From Aquimarina amphilecti (GTDB lineage Bacteria; Bacteroidota; Bacteroidia; Flavobacteriales; Flavobacteriaceae), in the NCBI RefSeq assembly GCF_900109375.1, contig NZ_FOAB01000011.1, forward strand, positions 34,631-98,630: 64,000 nt of DNA. The letters are read 5' to 3'. Below the pieces are notes generated by a model that worked only from the letters and a program-made list of their open reading frames with translations, was not told the origin of the DNA and ran no database searches. Shown here in pieces: positions 46,458-55,272 of the stretch (the stretch's first letter is position 1; each line of letters begins with the position of its first letter). The translations under genes were made by a program, and so were the position numbers.

Positions 46458-47867
46458 CTATTTTTTGTTAAAGGTTTTATACATTCTTTCGTAATCAGTT
46501 TGGTACATATTACTACCTCCAAATTCACTAAATTCAATATTTTTACTTTGTATAGTACTCCTGTTGCCTAAAATATTATTAATAGCAGCGTTAAGAAGAG
46601 GCTCATTAGGATCTCCAAGTATTCCCAGATTACTATAATCTTCTGGGTTATTTATTTCAGGAGTAAATCCATTAAAGTAATCGGTAAATCCAACAGAATT
46701 AATTGTTTTTAAAATCAAAGGTTGCATGGCATATGTATGGCCTAGATTTAAGTTGTTTCCTGATCTAAAATAATTGTCAGAATCATAAATCGTAGTTGAA
46801 GCCTGAAATTTACCTCTGGTAATATCACCTACTTGAATTACCGTAATGTAAGGATCTAAACCATTTATTATTAATTCACTTGCAGAAGCAGATCTGTTAG
46901 TGGTAAGAATATATACTCTGCTAAGATTAAGGCTGTTGATACCGTCTCCGTTTCTTATCTGATTATCAAAACGATTGGTATCTCCAAATTGTGGTTGTCT
47001 ATCAGAGTTCCACTCTTCTGTCGTAAAAATTTCGCCATTAAATTGTCCGGTAATCATACTAGCTAAGTCCTTGGTAGTTTCAGTATCACCTCCACCATTA
47101 TATCTTAGATCTAATATAAAGTCAGTAACTCCATCAGATTTAAATTGACCAAAAGCATTGTTAAGTTCAGCTTCAAAATTTGATCTAAATCCATTATAGA
47201 CTAAATATCCCACAGGATTTCCTCCCACATCTAATGTTTTTGATAAAAAAACTGGGTTTTCTGTGTACTGTGTTTTGGTTAGAGAAATAGAAGCTCCCGT
47301 TGGTGTAACATCAGTTCCGTCGAAAGTGGCTAAGCCAATTGTATATGAATCAGGTGATAGTAATGTACCTGTATTGGTGTCTGTAATTTGAGTTCCATCT
47401 ATGGTATTAAAGATATCCCCTCTTTTTATACCTTTGGCTTCGGCATCCGTCCCTGGTAGTACATAACGAACATATCCAAAAACTTGAGAAGGCTCATTAG
47501 GGTAACGAACTAATCCGAATTCCATTCCATTATTTAAAGTAATCCCATCTAACAACTGTTCTAAAGCGATATAGTCATTAACAATCCAGCTGAATTCATC
47601 TTGATCCGCAACTAAGTGGTCAAAAAATGATTCTGGAGAAGTAAATGAGTTTAAGAAGTCATTATATTCCGTGTTTGAAGAAAAACGGTCGTCCGCCAAA
47701 TCTGGCACATCTTCCTTATAAAGATACCATACATTCATTCCTCTTCTGATAAAATCTTTGATTTGAAGATCAGAAGATGTTTGAATTACATCATCATTAT
47801 CATTAAAACAACCCGTAACTATACTTCCCAAGAAAAGAAGCACAGTAAAATACTTTAACAATTTCAT
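46458..47867 (-). CDS. S41 family peptidase lipoprotein
   Basis: A lipoprotein signal (LLFLGSIVTGCFNDND), a short helical N-domain, a PDZ-like segment around AEAKGIKRGDIFNTIDGTQI, and a C-terminal processing peptidase core. DFILDLRYNGGGDTETTKDL is followed by NRSASASELIINGLDP with the candidate nucleophile Ser near residue 320, and RGKFQAS with the expected Lys. 469 residues. Probably acts in the periplasm or at the cell surface. Transcribed away from the ECF sigma gene. Confidence 0.9.
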   Translation of the reverse strand: MKLLKYFTVLLFLGSIVTGCFNDNDDVIQTSSDLQIKDFIRRGMNVWYLYKEDVPDLADDRFSSNTEYNDFLNSFTSPESFFDHLVADQDEFSWIVNDYIALEQLLDGITLNNGMEFGLVRYPNEPSQVFGYVRYVLPGTDAEAKGIKRGDIFNTIDGTQITDTNTGTLLSPDSYTIGLATFDGTDVTPTGASISLTKTQYTENPVFLSKTLDVGGNPVGYLVYNGFRSNFEAELNNAFGQFKSDGVTDFILDLRYNGGGDTETTKDLASMITGQFNGEIFTTEEWNSDRQPQFGDTNRFDNQIRNGDGINSLNLSRVYILTTNRSASASELIINGLDPYITVIQVGDITRGKFQASTTIYDSDNYFRSGNNLNLGHTYAMQPLILKTINSVGFTDYFNGFTPEINNPEDYSNLGILGDPNEPLLNAAINNILGNRSTIQSKNIEFSEFGGSNMYQTDYERMYKTFNKK

Positions 47868-47928
47868 AAACTTTTTTTGTTTTATATAACCCTAAAAATA
47901 GGGACTTTATTATAATTTAAAAAAAATG

Positions 47929-47955
47929 TGTAACAAATTATAGGTATAGTCGTCT
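47929..47955 (+). promoter_or_regulatory. candidate ECF-sigma promoter of the sigma operon
   Basis: TGTAAC (47929-47934) and CGTCT (47951-47955) are separated by exactly 16 bases, a spacing and pattern (AAC / CGTC) common to ECF-type promoters. It lies about 50 bases before the sigma-factor ATG, so autoregulation is likely but unproven. Confidence 0.6.
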
Positions 47956-48005
47956 CCCTTATATAAAGCTAACAAGTTAGTTTTGTAACAACCAACCAAC
48001 ACAAT

Positions 48006-48515
48006 ATGAAAGAAAGAGCATTTATAACGCTTACTAATGGTTTTAAAGACAAGCTGTATAGGTTGGCTAAACGATTGTTGGTGAGTAATGAAGAAGCAGA
48101 GGATGCTACGCAAGAAATATTACTGAAGCTGTGGAGGAATAAAACTAAAATGGCCGAGTACAAAAATGTAGAAGCTTTTGCGATGACGATGACTAAGAAT
48201 TATTGCTATGACAAGTTAAAAGCAAAGGAAACTGGAAACTTAAAAATAGTACATAGTAATTATAAAGATGAGCGTCCCTCGTTACAAAGACAAGTAGAGG
48301 CTAAAGATAGTCTGGAGTGGGTAGGGAAAATTATGGATGGATTACCAGAGCAACAGCGTATGATAATCCAGCTAAGAGATATAGAACAATACAATAATGC
48401 AGAAATTGCTGAAATGTTAGAGATGAATGAAACGGCAGTGAGAGTAGCATTATCAAGAGGAAGAAAAACAATACGACAAGAATTATTAAAAAAACACAAT
48501 TATGGAGTTGGCTAA
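48006..48515 (+). CDS. ECF-type RNA polymerase sigma factor
   Basis: 169 residues, sigma70 region 2 (GFKDKLYRLAKRLLVSNEEA, with EDATQEILLKLWRNK) and region 4 (LPEQQRMIIQLRDIEQYNNA, then IAEMLEMNETAVRVALSRGR). It overlaps the next gene by 14 bases. The following membrane protein and two DUF4252 proteins form a gene set often seen together in flavobacteria. Confidence 0.93.
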   Translation: MKERAFITLTNGFKDKLYRLAKRLLVSNEEAEDATQEILLKLWRNKTKMAEYKNVEAFAMTMTKNYCYDKLKAKETGNLKIVHSNYKDERPSLQRQVEAKDSLEWVGKIMDGLPEQQRMIIQLRDIEQYNNAEIAEMLEMNETAVRVALSRGRKTIRQELLKKHNYGVG

Positions 48516-49014
48516 ACTAGAAAAACTACTGGACAAGTATTTCGAAGGAGAAACGACCCTTTCTGAAGAAAAAGAATTAAAGGTTTATTTTACCGGAGAA
48601 AGCGTGCCGTCACATTTGGAGAGATACAAGGATTTATTTCAGTTTTTTTCTGAAGAAAGTCAAGTAACTGCGAGTTCTGAAATTAGCTTAAATGCTAATA
48701 CGAATAAAGTACCATGGTATACCTGGATAGGTGTAGCAGCATCAATAGCCTTGATTGTGGGGCTGTTTATGACCAATATACTGCCGGGGTCAGATCCTGG
48801 TAAAGGCCCTCTTCTAGTAATGGAAGGTGACTTAGGTACTATCGAAGATCCTGAATTAGCATTACAGAAAACCAAAGAAGCCCTTGATTTGGTAGCTAGT
48901 TTAATGAATGAGGGTAAAAAGGATTTGGTCTACCTGAACGAGTTCGATACTGCTAAAAAAGAATTAGTGTATTTAAACGAATTCGAAACAGCCAAAAATA
49001 AATTAATAAAATAA
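48502..49014 (+). CDS. membrane protein, probable anti-sigma factor
   Basis: 170 residues. The N-terminal cytoplasmic part (MELAKLEKLLDKYFEGETTL) resembles the Bacteroidota anti-sigma-like family. One membrane helix (WIGVAASIALIVGLFMTNIL) sits at about 75-95. The C-terminal tail holds a 13-residue tandem repeat (KKDLVYLNEFDTA then KKELVYLNEFETA). Coupling to the sigma gene and the single membrane pass support an anti-sigma role, though the ASD or zinc motif is absent. Confidence 0.7.
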   Translation: MELAKLEKLLDKYFEGETTLSEEKELKVYFTGESVPSHLERYKDLFQFFSEESQVTASSEISLNANTNKVPWYTWIGVAASIALIVGLFMTNILPGSDPGKGPLLVMEGDLGTIEDPELALQKTKEALDLVASLMNEGKKDLVYLNEFDTAKKELVYLNEFETAKNKLIK

Positions 49015-49063
49015 AAACGAATATTATTCCTATAACAAAGGGATATCTTAAAATGAATTAATT

Positions 49064-49597
49064 ATGAAAAAGTTTGTAATCATACTATTAGTAGCATTTG
49101 TACCATATATATCTATTGCACAAAGCAATTTTGATAAATATGAAGACATGAATGATGTGTCATCTATTGTAGTAACTAGTAAAATGTTTAAGTTGTTAAG
49201 CAAGATGGATCTAGAAAGTAATGATCCTGAAATCAAAGATTATGTGAACCTAGTAGAAAATATTGAAAACATTAAAATCTTTGTTACCGAAAAAAATGAA
49301 ATCGGTCAGAAAATGAAAGCAGATGTGCAAAAGTACCTTAAGAGTACTTCGTTAGATGAACTAATGCGTTTTAAAAGTGATGGAAAAAATGTGAAATTTT
49401 ATTCTAAACCTGGTAAAAATGATAATTACGTTACAGAATTGTTTATGTTCTTAGAGGGAATGGAGAATGATGGAGGTCCTAATACAGTGGTAATGACAAT
49501 TACTGGTGATATAGATCTAAGGCAAGTTTCTAAAATTGCTGATCATTTAAATGTTCCAGGAGGAGAAGAACTTAAGAAAGTGAACAAGAAAAATTAA
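49064..49597 (+). CDS. DUF4252 family protein (first copy)
   Basis: A 177-residue exported protein (signal KKFVIILLVAFVPYISIAQ) of the DUF4252 family, with YVNLVENIENIKIFVTEKN and LRQVSKIADHLNVPGGEELK. No activity is known. It lies downstream of the sigma and anti-sigma genes and is about 30% similar by eye to the next gene, a probable paralog. Confidence 0.8.
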   Translation: MKKFVIILLVAFVPYISIAQSNFDKYEDMNDVSSIVVTSKMFKLLSKMDLESNDPEIKDYVNLVENIENIKIFVTEKNEIGQKMKADVQKYLKSTSLDELMRFKSDGKNVKFYSKPGKNDNYVTELFMFLEGMENDGGPNTVVMTITGDIDLRQVSKIADHLNVPGGEELKKVNKKN

Positions 49598-49710
49598 GCT
49601 TTTATATTTTAGTTTAAGTTACACCCAAGCTTCTTTAGGTAGAAATATCTAAGGGAGCTTATCATCAATCAATCAACCTGTTCGGCTTGTACGAATAAAA
49701 ACCAATTAAA

Positions 49711-50259
49711 ATGAAAAATATAATAAAACTAACATTAGCAATCTGCGGAATGCTATTTATAAGTTGTAATAGTGAGACATCTCTTCAGAGATATTTTGTA
49801 GATCATCAAAGTGATGCAGATTTTGTGGCTGTAGATCTCGCAACAAGTCTACTAGATGCTAGAACTAAAAAGGTAAATCTTTCTGATGACGAGAGAGAAG
49901 CGCTGGAAAGTATCAAAAAAGTTAATTTTTTAGCAATGCCTCTTAAAGAAGGTACAAAAACAAGGTATGAAGAAGAAAAAGCAAAGATCAACACAATATT
50001 GGATGCTAATAAGTATGAAACCTTAATGAGATTTGGTTCTAACGGAACAAAAGCAGTTTTAAAGTTTCAGGGAGAAGAAGATAATATAGACGAGATGATT
50101 GTATTTGCTTCTAATGGAGAACGCGGTTTAGCTTTGGTCAGAGTATTAGGTGATGATATGAAGCCAGGAAACGTTGCAAAACTGATGAATGCTATTGATA
50201 AAGGAGATGTAGATATTGGTGCTATAAAAGATATTTTAGGAGATGTAAAAATCGATTAA
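49711..50259 (+). CDS. DUF4252 family lipoprotein (second copy)
   Basis: 182 residues with a lipoprotein signal (LAICGMLFISCNSE), SIKKVNFLAMPLKEGTKTRY and MRFGSNGTKAVLKFQGEED. Same family as the preceding gene but lipid-anchored. The 113-base gap between them holds no clear terminator. Likely members of the ECF regulon. Confidence 0.82.
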   Translation: MKNIIKLTLAICGMLFISCNSETSLQRYFVDHQSDADFVAVDLATSLLDARTKKVNLSDDEREALESIKKVNFLAMPLKEGTKTRYEEEKAKINTILDANKYETLMRFGSNGTKAVLKFQGEEDNIDEMIVFASNGERGLALVRVLGDDMKPGNVAKLMNAIDKGDVDIGAIKDILGDVKID

Positions 50260-50275
50260 TATCAACTATCTATGA

Positions 50276-50322
50276 TATAAAAAAAGAGCTTCGACTGTTT
50301 TAGTCGAAGCTCTTTTTTTATA
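50276..50322. terminator. bidirectional terminator between DUF4252 and purB
   Basis: A 21-bp stem (50276-50296 with 50302-50322, core GAGCTTCGACT/AGTCGAAGCTC) with loop GTTTT, flanked by A7 and T7, lies between convergent genes. Confidence 0.92.
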
Positions 50323-50342
50323 ATTCTATACCCTAAACTATT

Positions 50343-51686
50343 TTAGATTCCTGTGTAATTAGAAGGAGTGATTGCTTTTAACTCTGATTTTATAGTATCT
50401 GAAACTTCTAGTGTCTCAATAAATTCTGAAATAGAATTCTGATTAATTTTAGTATTTGTTCTAGTTAATCCTTTCAATGCCTCATATGGATTTGGGTAGC
50501 CTTCTCTTCTTAAAATGGTTTGGATAGCCTCTGCAACCACAGCCCAGTTGTTTTCGAGATCTTGAGCAAACTTTTCTTCGTTAAGCAATAACTTGTTTAA
50601 CCCTTTTAGAGTAGCCTGAAAAGCAATTAATGTATGCCCAAAAGGAACACCTACATTTCTAAGTACAGTACTATCTGTTAGGTCACGTTGTAATCTACTA
50701 ACAGGCAATTTTGCAGACAAATGCTCAAACAAAGCATTAGCAATACCAATATTTCCTTCACTGTTTTCAAAATCAATTGGGTTTACTTTGTGTGGCATAG
50801 CAGAAGATCCAACTTCTCCTTTCTTGATTTTTTGTTTAAAGTAATCCATAGATACATATGTCCATACATCACGATCTAAATCTAATATGATGGTGTTTAT
50901 GCGCTTTAACCCATCAAACAAGGCTGCCATATGATCATAATGCTCAATCTGAGTAGTCGGAAAAGAATGGTGTAAGCCTAATTTTTCCTGTACAAAACGA
51001 GTTCCAAAATCTTTCCAGTCTATGGTAGGATACGCAACTTTGTGAGCATTATAGTTACCTGTAGCACCACCAAATTTAGCAGCGCTAGGAATATCATTTA
51101 ACAAATCAAATTGGGCCTCTAACCTCGTTACATATACCTGAAATTCTTTTCCTAATCGAGTAGGAGAAGCAGGTTGCCCGTGTGTGCGAGCTAACATAGA
51201 GACATCAGACCATTCTTCTACTAATGACTTTAATTTAGCTAATAATTCTAAATAATGTGGAATATACACATCACCGATAGATTCTTTAATGCTTAAAGGG
51301 ATGGCAGTATTGTTAATATCCTGAGAGGTCAAACCAAAATGTATAAACTCTTTATATTGCTGTAATCCTAGAATATCAAACTTTTCTTTAATAAAGTACT
51401 CTACCGCCTTTACATCGTGGTTAGTTACTTTTTCTATATCTTTTATAGCTTGTGCGTCCTCTGTAGAAAACTGAGTATAAATCTCTCTTAATTTTCCAAA
51501 AATTACTGTGTCAATATCTTTTAATTGTGGTAGTGGAATCTCACATAAAGCAATAAAATATTCTATTTCTACCAGTACACGATATTTTATCAAAGCTTCT
51601 TCACTGTAGTAAGTGCTTAATGATTGTGTTTTAGAAGCATAACGACCATCGATTGGTGAAATAGCTTGCAGAGGAGATAATGACAT
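50343..51686 (-). CDS. purB: adenylosuccinate lyase
   Basis: Catalyses two purine biosynthesis steps (SAICAR and adenylosuccinate cleavage). 447 residues of the E. coli-type subfamily, with SPIDGRYASKTQSLSTYYSE, LARTHGQPASPTRLGKE and the fumarase/lyase signature GSSAMPHKVNPIDFENSEGN. Monocistronic with a shared terminator. Confidence 0.95.
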   Translation of the reverse strand: MSLSPLQAISPIDGRYASKTQSLSTYYSEEALIKYRVLVEIEYFIALCEIPLPQLKDIDTVIFGKLREIYTQFSTEDAQAIKDIEKVTNHDVKAVEYFIKEKFDILGLQQYKEFIHFGLTSQDINNTAIPLSIKESIGDVYIPHYLELLAKLKSLVEEWSDVSMLARTHGQPASPTRLGKEFQVYVTRLEAQFDLLNDIPSAAKFGGATGNYNAHKVAYPTIDWKDFGTRFVQEKLGLHHSFPTTQIEHYDHMAALFDGLKRINTIILDLDRDVWTYVSMDYFKQKIKKGEVGSSAMPHKVNPIDFENSEGNIGIANALFEHLSAKLPVSRLQRDLTDSTVLRNVGVPFGHTLIAFQATLKGLNKLLLNEEKFAQDLENNWAVVAEAIQTILRREGYPNPYEALKGLTRTNTKINQNSISEFIETLEVSDTIKSELKAITPSNYTGI

Positions 51687-51846
51687 AACGTTGATTTTTT
51701 GAAAGGTGCAAAGATAATTTATTTAATAAGGAATAACGAAGTACAAAGAACGATTTTTTGATTGTCTACATATCCAAAGATAAAAATCGAAGATTTATAT
51801 TAATTTCATAAGTATATAGATAGAAGTTATGATTTAGATCAATTCT

Positions 51847-52398
51847 CTATATCTTTTTTAAAATCATTCGGGATCGAGCTTTATAAGCAGCACTTCCATC
51901 ATGGTAGTTATTTTCTAATGTAATCTTTAGTTCTGGGTGTATCCAATCGAACTCCGTTCCGAGAAGATATAAACTAGTCATGGAATAAGCCTTAGGAGCT
52001 ACTTTTTGATCAGAAATGAGCCAATCAAAACAAGTTTCCGTTATTTTTTCTAAATGTATTGTTGAGAGCATTTCCCGAACTACAGGTAGTTTCTCTTTAT
52101 AGTAGGCGAGTATTAGGTATTCACATATTTTTGCCATGGGGCGTACTGCAGGATCTTGGTGTACTTTGGGAAGAAGTGCTACAAAAGAGTCTAAATATGG
52201 TAAAATAGCTTCTAATTCTTTTTTGCATAAAAATTCTAATCCCCAAGAGGCTCTGCATGAAATTTCATCGTCTACTAGATTACAGATTTCTATTAGTTGA
52301 GGTAGTAGCTCAGGATTTTGCAAAATTAGGTTGGCAAAATGATTTCGTTTTTCTCTAGAGTGGTTGGTTCCTCTAATTTCCTCTTCTAGGTTGATCAT
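51847..52398 (-). CDS. HEAT-like helical protein of unknown function
   Basis: 183 residues, all-helical, with repeats such as LLPQLIEICNLVDDEISCRA and AILPYLDSFVALLPKVHQDP resembling HEAT/ARM scaffolds. Relatives in flavobacteria are sometimes mislabelled adenylosuccinate lyase because of gene order; no lyase motif is present. It begins 33 bases after the Sir2 gene on the same strand. Confidence 0.65.
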   Translation of the reverse strand: MINLEEEIRGTNHSREKRNHFANLILQNPELLPQLIEICNLVDDEISCRASWGLEFLCKKELEAILPYLDSFVALLPKVHQDPAVRPMAKICEYLILAYYKEKLPVVREMLSTIHLEKITETCFDWLISDQKVAPKAYSMTSLYLLGTEFDWIHPELKITLENNYHDGSAAYKARSRMILKKI

Positions 52399-52431
52399 TA
52401 ATTTTTAATTCTTTTAATATCCGTATGTCAA

Positions 52432-53109
52432 TTACCCAACTAATTCCTGTACTACCTGCGGAACCCCAACTGTAGCTTTTTCTGCCAAGATGGTTAGATT
52501 TTCTTTTGGAGAAATAGCAGGTTTGGGGTCTATAAAATATATAGGAGTGTTCACAGGAACAAATTGAACTAAACTGGCAGCAGGGTATACCTGCATAGAA
52601 GTTCCTATAATGATTAGAATATCTGCTTTCTCTGTAATTTGTATCGCTCTATCAAGCATTGGCACTTCTTCTCCAAACCAAACAATATGTGGTCTTAGTT
52701 GCGAATTATGCTCACATAAATCTCCGAGGTTAAGATCTGTTTTCCAATCTAAAACTAGATTCTCATCAAATTGACTTCGTACTTTTAATAATTCTCCGTG
52801 TAAATGAACCACATTACTACTTCCTGCACGTTCATGGAGATCATCAACATTTTGGGTGATAACTGTTACTTTATGAGTTTTTTCTAATTCTACCAGCGCT
52901 AAATGGCCTTTGTTGGGGGCTACGGTATGTAATTGACTTCGTCTTTTGTTATAAAAGTCTAACACTAATTCTTGATTGTTATTCCATCCGATAGGGGACG
53001 CAACCTCCATAATATCATGACCTTCCCATAGTCCATTGGCATCCCTAAAGGTATTGATGCCGCTTTCTGCACTAATTCCTGCACCTGTGAGTACAACTAC
53101 GTTTTTCAT
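52432..53109 (-). CDS. cobB: Sir2 family NAD-dependent protein deacylase
   Basis: 225 residues with GAGISAESGINTFRDANGLW, TQNVDDLHERAGSSNVVHLHG (catalytic His) and GTSMQVYPAASLVQFVP. The YxxR motif of class III enzymes (FYNKRRSQL), which in SIRT5 binds succinyl or malonyl groups, is present, so a desuccinylase-like activity is plausible. The four zinc cysteines are reduced to one (DLCEHNSQLRPHIVWFGE). It is unrelated to B12 despite the symbol. Confidence 0.9.
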   Translation of the reverse strand: MKNVVVLTGAGISAESGINTFRDANGLWEGHDIMEVASPIGWNNNQELVLDFYNKRRSQLHTVAPNKGHLALVELEKTHKVTVITQNVDDLHERAGSSNVVHLHGELLKVRSQFDENLVLDWKTDLNLGDLCEHNSQLRPHIVWFGEEVPMLDRAIQITEKADILIIIGTSMQVYPAASLVQFVPVNTPIYFIDPKPAISPKENLTILAEKATVGVPQVVQELVG

Positions 53110-53542
53110 TAGAATTTGTTTTTCTAAAACTATTTAAAATATTTTAATTAAACGATGGCTTTTAGAATAAAATAATGGAATAGTAATAATCATATTTAGA
53201 CCCTAATGATATCATTGTTAATTATTTCCACTAATTGATACAGGATGTTTTGGATTTAGGGCGTTTTTGCAGCTAATCTTATTTTTCCTGAAGTAAATAT
53301 ACTAAGTACGCTCTTTTTCCGTTTAGAGAATCTAACCCCCATAAACCGATAACATGCGATATATTTCGATAAAAGAATTCTTCTTAAACCCTGTAAATAG
53401 TACAGCTCCGTATTAATATTGTGGTTTTACCGTAACCTAGATACTATTAAAAGACATAACTTGTAGTCAGTAAATGTGTACAATTTTTTTTTGAATACTG
53501 ACAGTATTTAATAACCAACGCTAACCTTTAATTGTTTACCTC
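53110..53542. other. intergenic region before the LytTR gene
   Basis: 433 bases between divergent cobB and the LytTR regulator. Near the end are an inverted repeat GTCAGTA/TACTGAC (53466-53472 with 53496-53502) enclosing a T-run, and one copy of AGTAAATGTGTA (53469-53480) that recurs twice downstream. No other feature is supported. Confidence 0.45.
53469..53480 (+). repeat. motif AGTAAATGTGTA, copy 1
   Basis: An exact 12-base motif found also at 54332-54343 (same strand) and 55085-55096 (reverse strand), each in the non-coding space around the LytTR gene and before the lipoprotein-kinase genes. Confidence 0.4.
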
Positions 53543-54280
53543 ATGAAATACCCTTACATCATTATTGATAATGATCAGAATTCTGCACGCACAATTCAGA
53601 TCGCATTAGAAGATCACAATGATTATATCTGTACCGGAATTGCTAAAAATGAGCAAGAAGCGTTGGACTTGATTTTAGAAAGAAAACCTAGATTGGTTTT
53701 TCTTGAACCGGAAGTTCCGGGAGTTCAATCGTCCAAAACACAGTATAATTTATTGTCAGAACTATCCAAGTATATGACAAACTTGCCTGAGTTTATCATT
53801 ATGACTAAAACAACAGAGTATGCTATAGAAGGTATACGTAATAGTGTGCTGGATTATATCCTAAAACCTCTAAGTAAGAGTGATCTTATTAAAACATTAT
53901 TAAGGTTCGAAAAAGACTTTGATGAAGTGATGGATAATACGTTGTGTTTTAAGTCTTATGGAGATTATCGCTTTGTTAATATCGATGAGGTATTGTATCT
54001 GAAAGCAGATAATAATACTACTGATTTTATGATGAGTAGTGGTAATAAGGTAGAAGCTTTTAAGACGCTTAAACACTTTCAGAACCTATTGCCAGATCAT
54101 TTTGTTCGTATCCATAATAGCTATATTATCAATACAAAATATGTGTCTAGGATACATTTTGGAAAAGCAAAGTGCGCTATTAAGAACACTAGTGATATGA
54201 TTCCTTTCTCTAAATCGTATAAGACTAATGTAGAAGAGATCAAGGATACACTAGCAAAAAACAGTTTTTTATATGTGTAG
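53543..54280 (+). CDS. LytTR response regulator with Glu at the phospho-acceptor position
   Basis: The receiver domain begins YPYIIIDNDQNSARTIQIAL and has KPRLVFLEPEVPG where relatives have DLVFLDxxMPG, so the phosphorylated Asp is replaced by Glu55. The switch region (IIMTKTTEYA) and Lys108 (YILKPL) are kept. The LytTR DNA-binding domain follows (about 135-245) with FVNIDEVLYLKADNNTTDF and LPDHFVRIHNSYIINTKYVS. No kinase gene adjoins it. Glu may mimic the active state. A terminator follows. Confidence 0.9.
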   Translation: MKYPYIIIDNDQNSARTIQIALEDHNDYICTGIAKNEQEALDLILERKPRLVFLEPEVPGVQSSKTQYNLLSELSKYMTNLPEFIIMTKTTEYAIEGIRNSVLDYILKPLSKSDLIKTLLRFEKDFDEVMDNTLCFKSYGDYRFVNIDEVLYLKADNNTTDFMMSSGNKVEAFKTLKHFQNLLPDHFVRIHNSYIINTKYVSRIHFGKAKCAIKNTSDMIPFSKSYKTNVEEIKDTLAKNSFLYV

Positions 54281-54331
54281 TAAAAAGCACTAAAAGACGG
54301 ATAATGATTAGGATGTTATTTATAAGTATCT

Positions 54332-54343
54332 AGTAAATGTGTA
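54332..54343 (+). repeat. motif AGTAAATGTGTA, copy 2
   Basis: Second exact copy, 50 bases after the LytTR stop codon. Confidence 0.4.
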
Positions 54344-54415
54344 TGATGACAGCCAAATTGTTTTATTTGATACTATATCACACAATATCATTTATATAAT
54401 AAAACGCAGGTCTAG

Positions 54416-54445
54416 AAAACCTCCCAATTCAGGGAGGTTTTTTTG
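54416..54445 (+). terminator. intrinsic terminator after the LytTR gene
   Basis: A 9-bp stem (54417-54425 with 54432-54440, AAACCTCCC/GGGAGGTTT), 6-nt loop and a T-rich tail TTTTTTTGTTTTT. Confidence 0.88.
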
Positions 54446-55272
54446 TTTTTAATCGAATTTAGTAATAACAAAGGAGGAATTTTCTGTCTGGATTATTTTT
54501 TGGTTTAAATCTTAAATTTAGTTGTTGGTATTGTGTGAGTAGAATTTGTAATTGTAAAATTCCCTTATTTATTAAGTCGGGTTTATTATATGTTATCTTT
54601 TTTATTTTAGATTTTTCCGAAACTAATGTCTAATGAATATGAGTTTTTTTTAAATGAAAAAATTCCCTGTACTATAAATTATATGTTTCTTAGTATTTGT
54701 TCTTTAGGGCGTGGGGATTTTTTCGATTTGTCTTGAAGCTAAATACCTACATGTGTTCAGGGGAATTTTTTTGTAGAAATCCGGGGAAAATCTATAACTC
54801 TTTATCTTTCAGTGGTCAAGACGGTTTAATTTGTAAAAAGACGCGATACTTCGCTTTATCTGATTTTTGTTTTTTTTAAGCTTTTTTTATGGTTTATTTA
54901 CCGGAATCAGATAGGTAATCTATTTCCTACACTTTTAAGTGTTTTTTAAAATCGGGTCATTCACTCGTATAATCTACCCATCCACTTCCTAGAGGTATCC
55001 ATCTACTAAACACACCTTAATATATTAGGCGCGAGGGGGCAATCTCCCTACATTTGTAGTGTACAATTAAGGTTATCAACCTATTACACATTTACTAAAA
55101 GGATATACAAAGAGAAATCTAAGTATTAGCTGGCCAGCGAAATCCTTAAACAACAAGATCAGAGTAGATGAAAATCTATTCGAACAGGGCAAAAAAAGTC
55201 TTGAAAAGGAAAAATTTTAATAAAAGAAAATTACAAACCAGAATAAAATATAAATATAAAAGATAAACCGTT
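54446..55272. other. gene-sparse AT-rich region
   Basis: About 830 bases without a convincing gene. An ORF at 54697-54879 is low-complexity and has no recognisable motif. A 32-codon, very basic ORF (55168-55266) ends 6 bases before the acidic lipoprotein gene and could be a leader peptide or chance. The reverse-strand copy of AGTAAATGTGTA lies at 55085-55096. Confidence 0.4.
55085..55096 (-). repeat. motif AGTAAATGTGTA, copy 3 (reverse orientation)
   Basis: Read on the reverse strand it is the same 12 bases as the copies at 53469 and 54332, extended to TAGTAAATGTGTA as at 54331. It lies about 180 bases upstream of the acidic lipoprotein gene. Confidence 0.4.

Noticed and set aside
54697..54879. 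60-codon ORF with MFFRAWGFFRFVLK start
   Set aside because: Low complexity, aromatic-rich, no motif; lies in a T-rich non-coding region.
55168..55266. 32-codon very basic ORF just before the acidic lipoprotein
   Set aside because: Lys/Arg content is what AAA/AGA-rich leader DNA gives by chance; no conservation evidence available.
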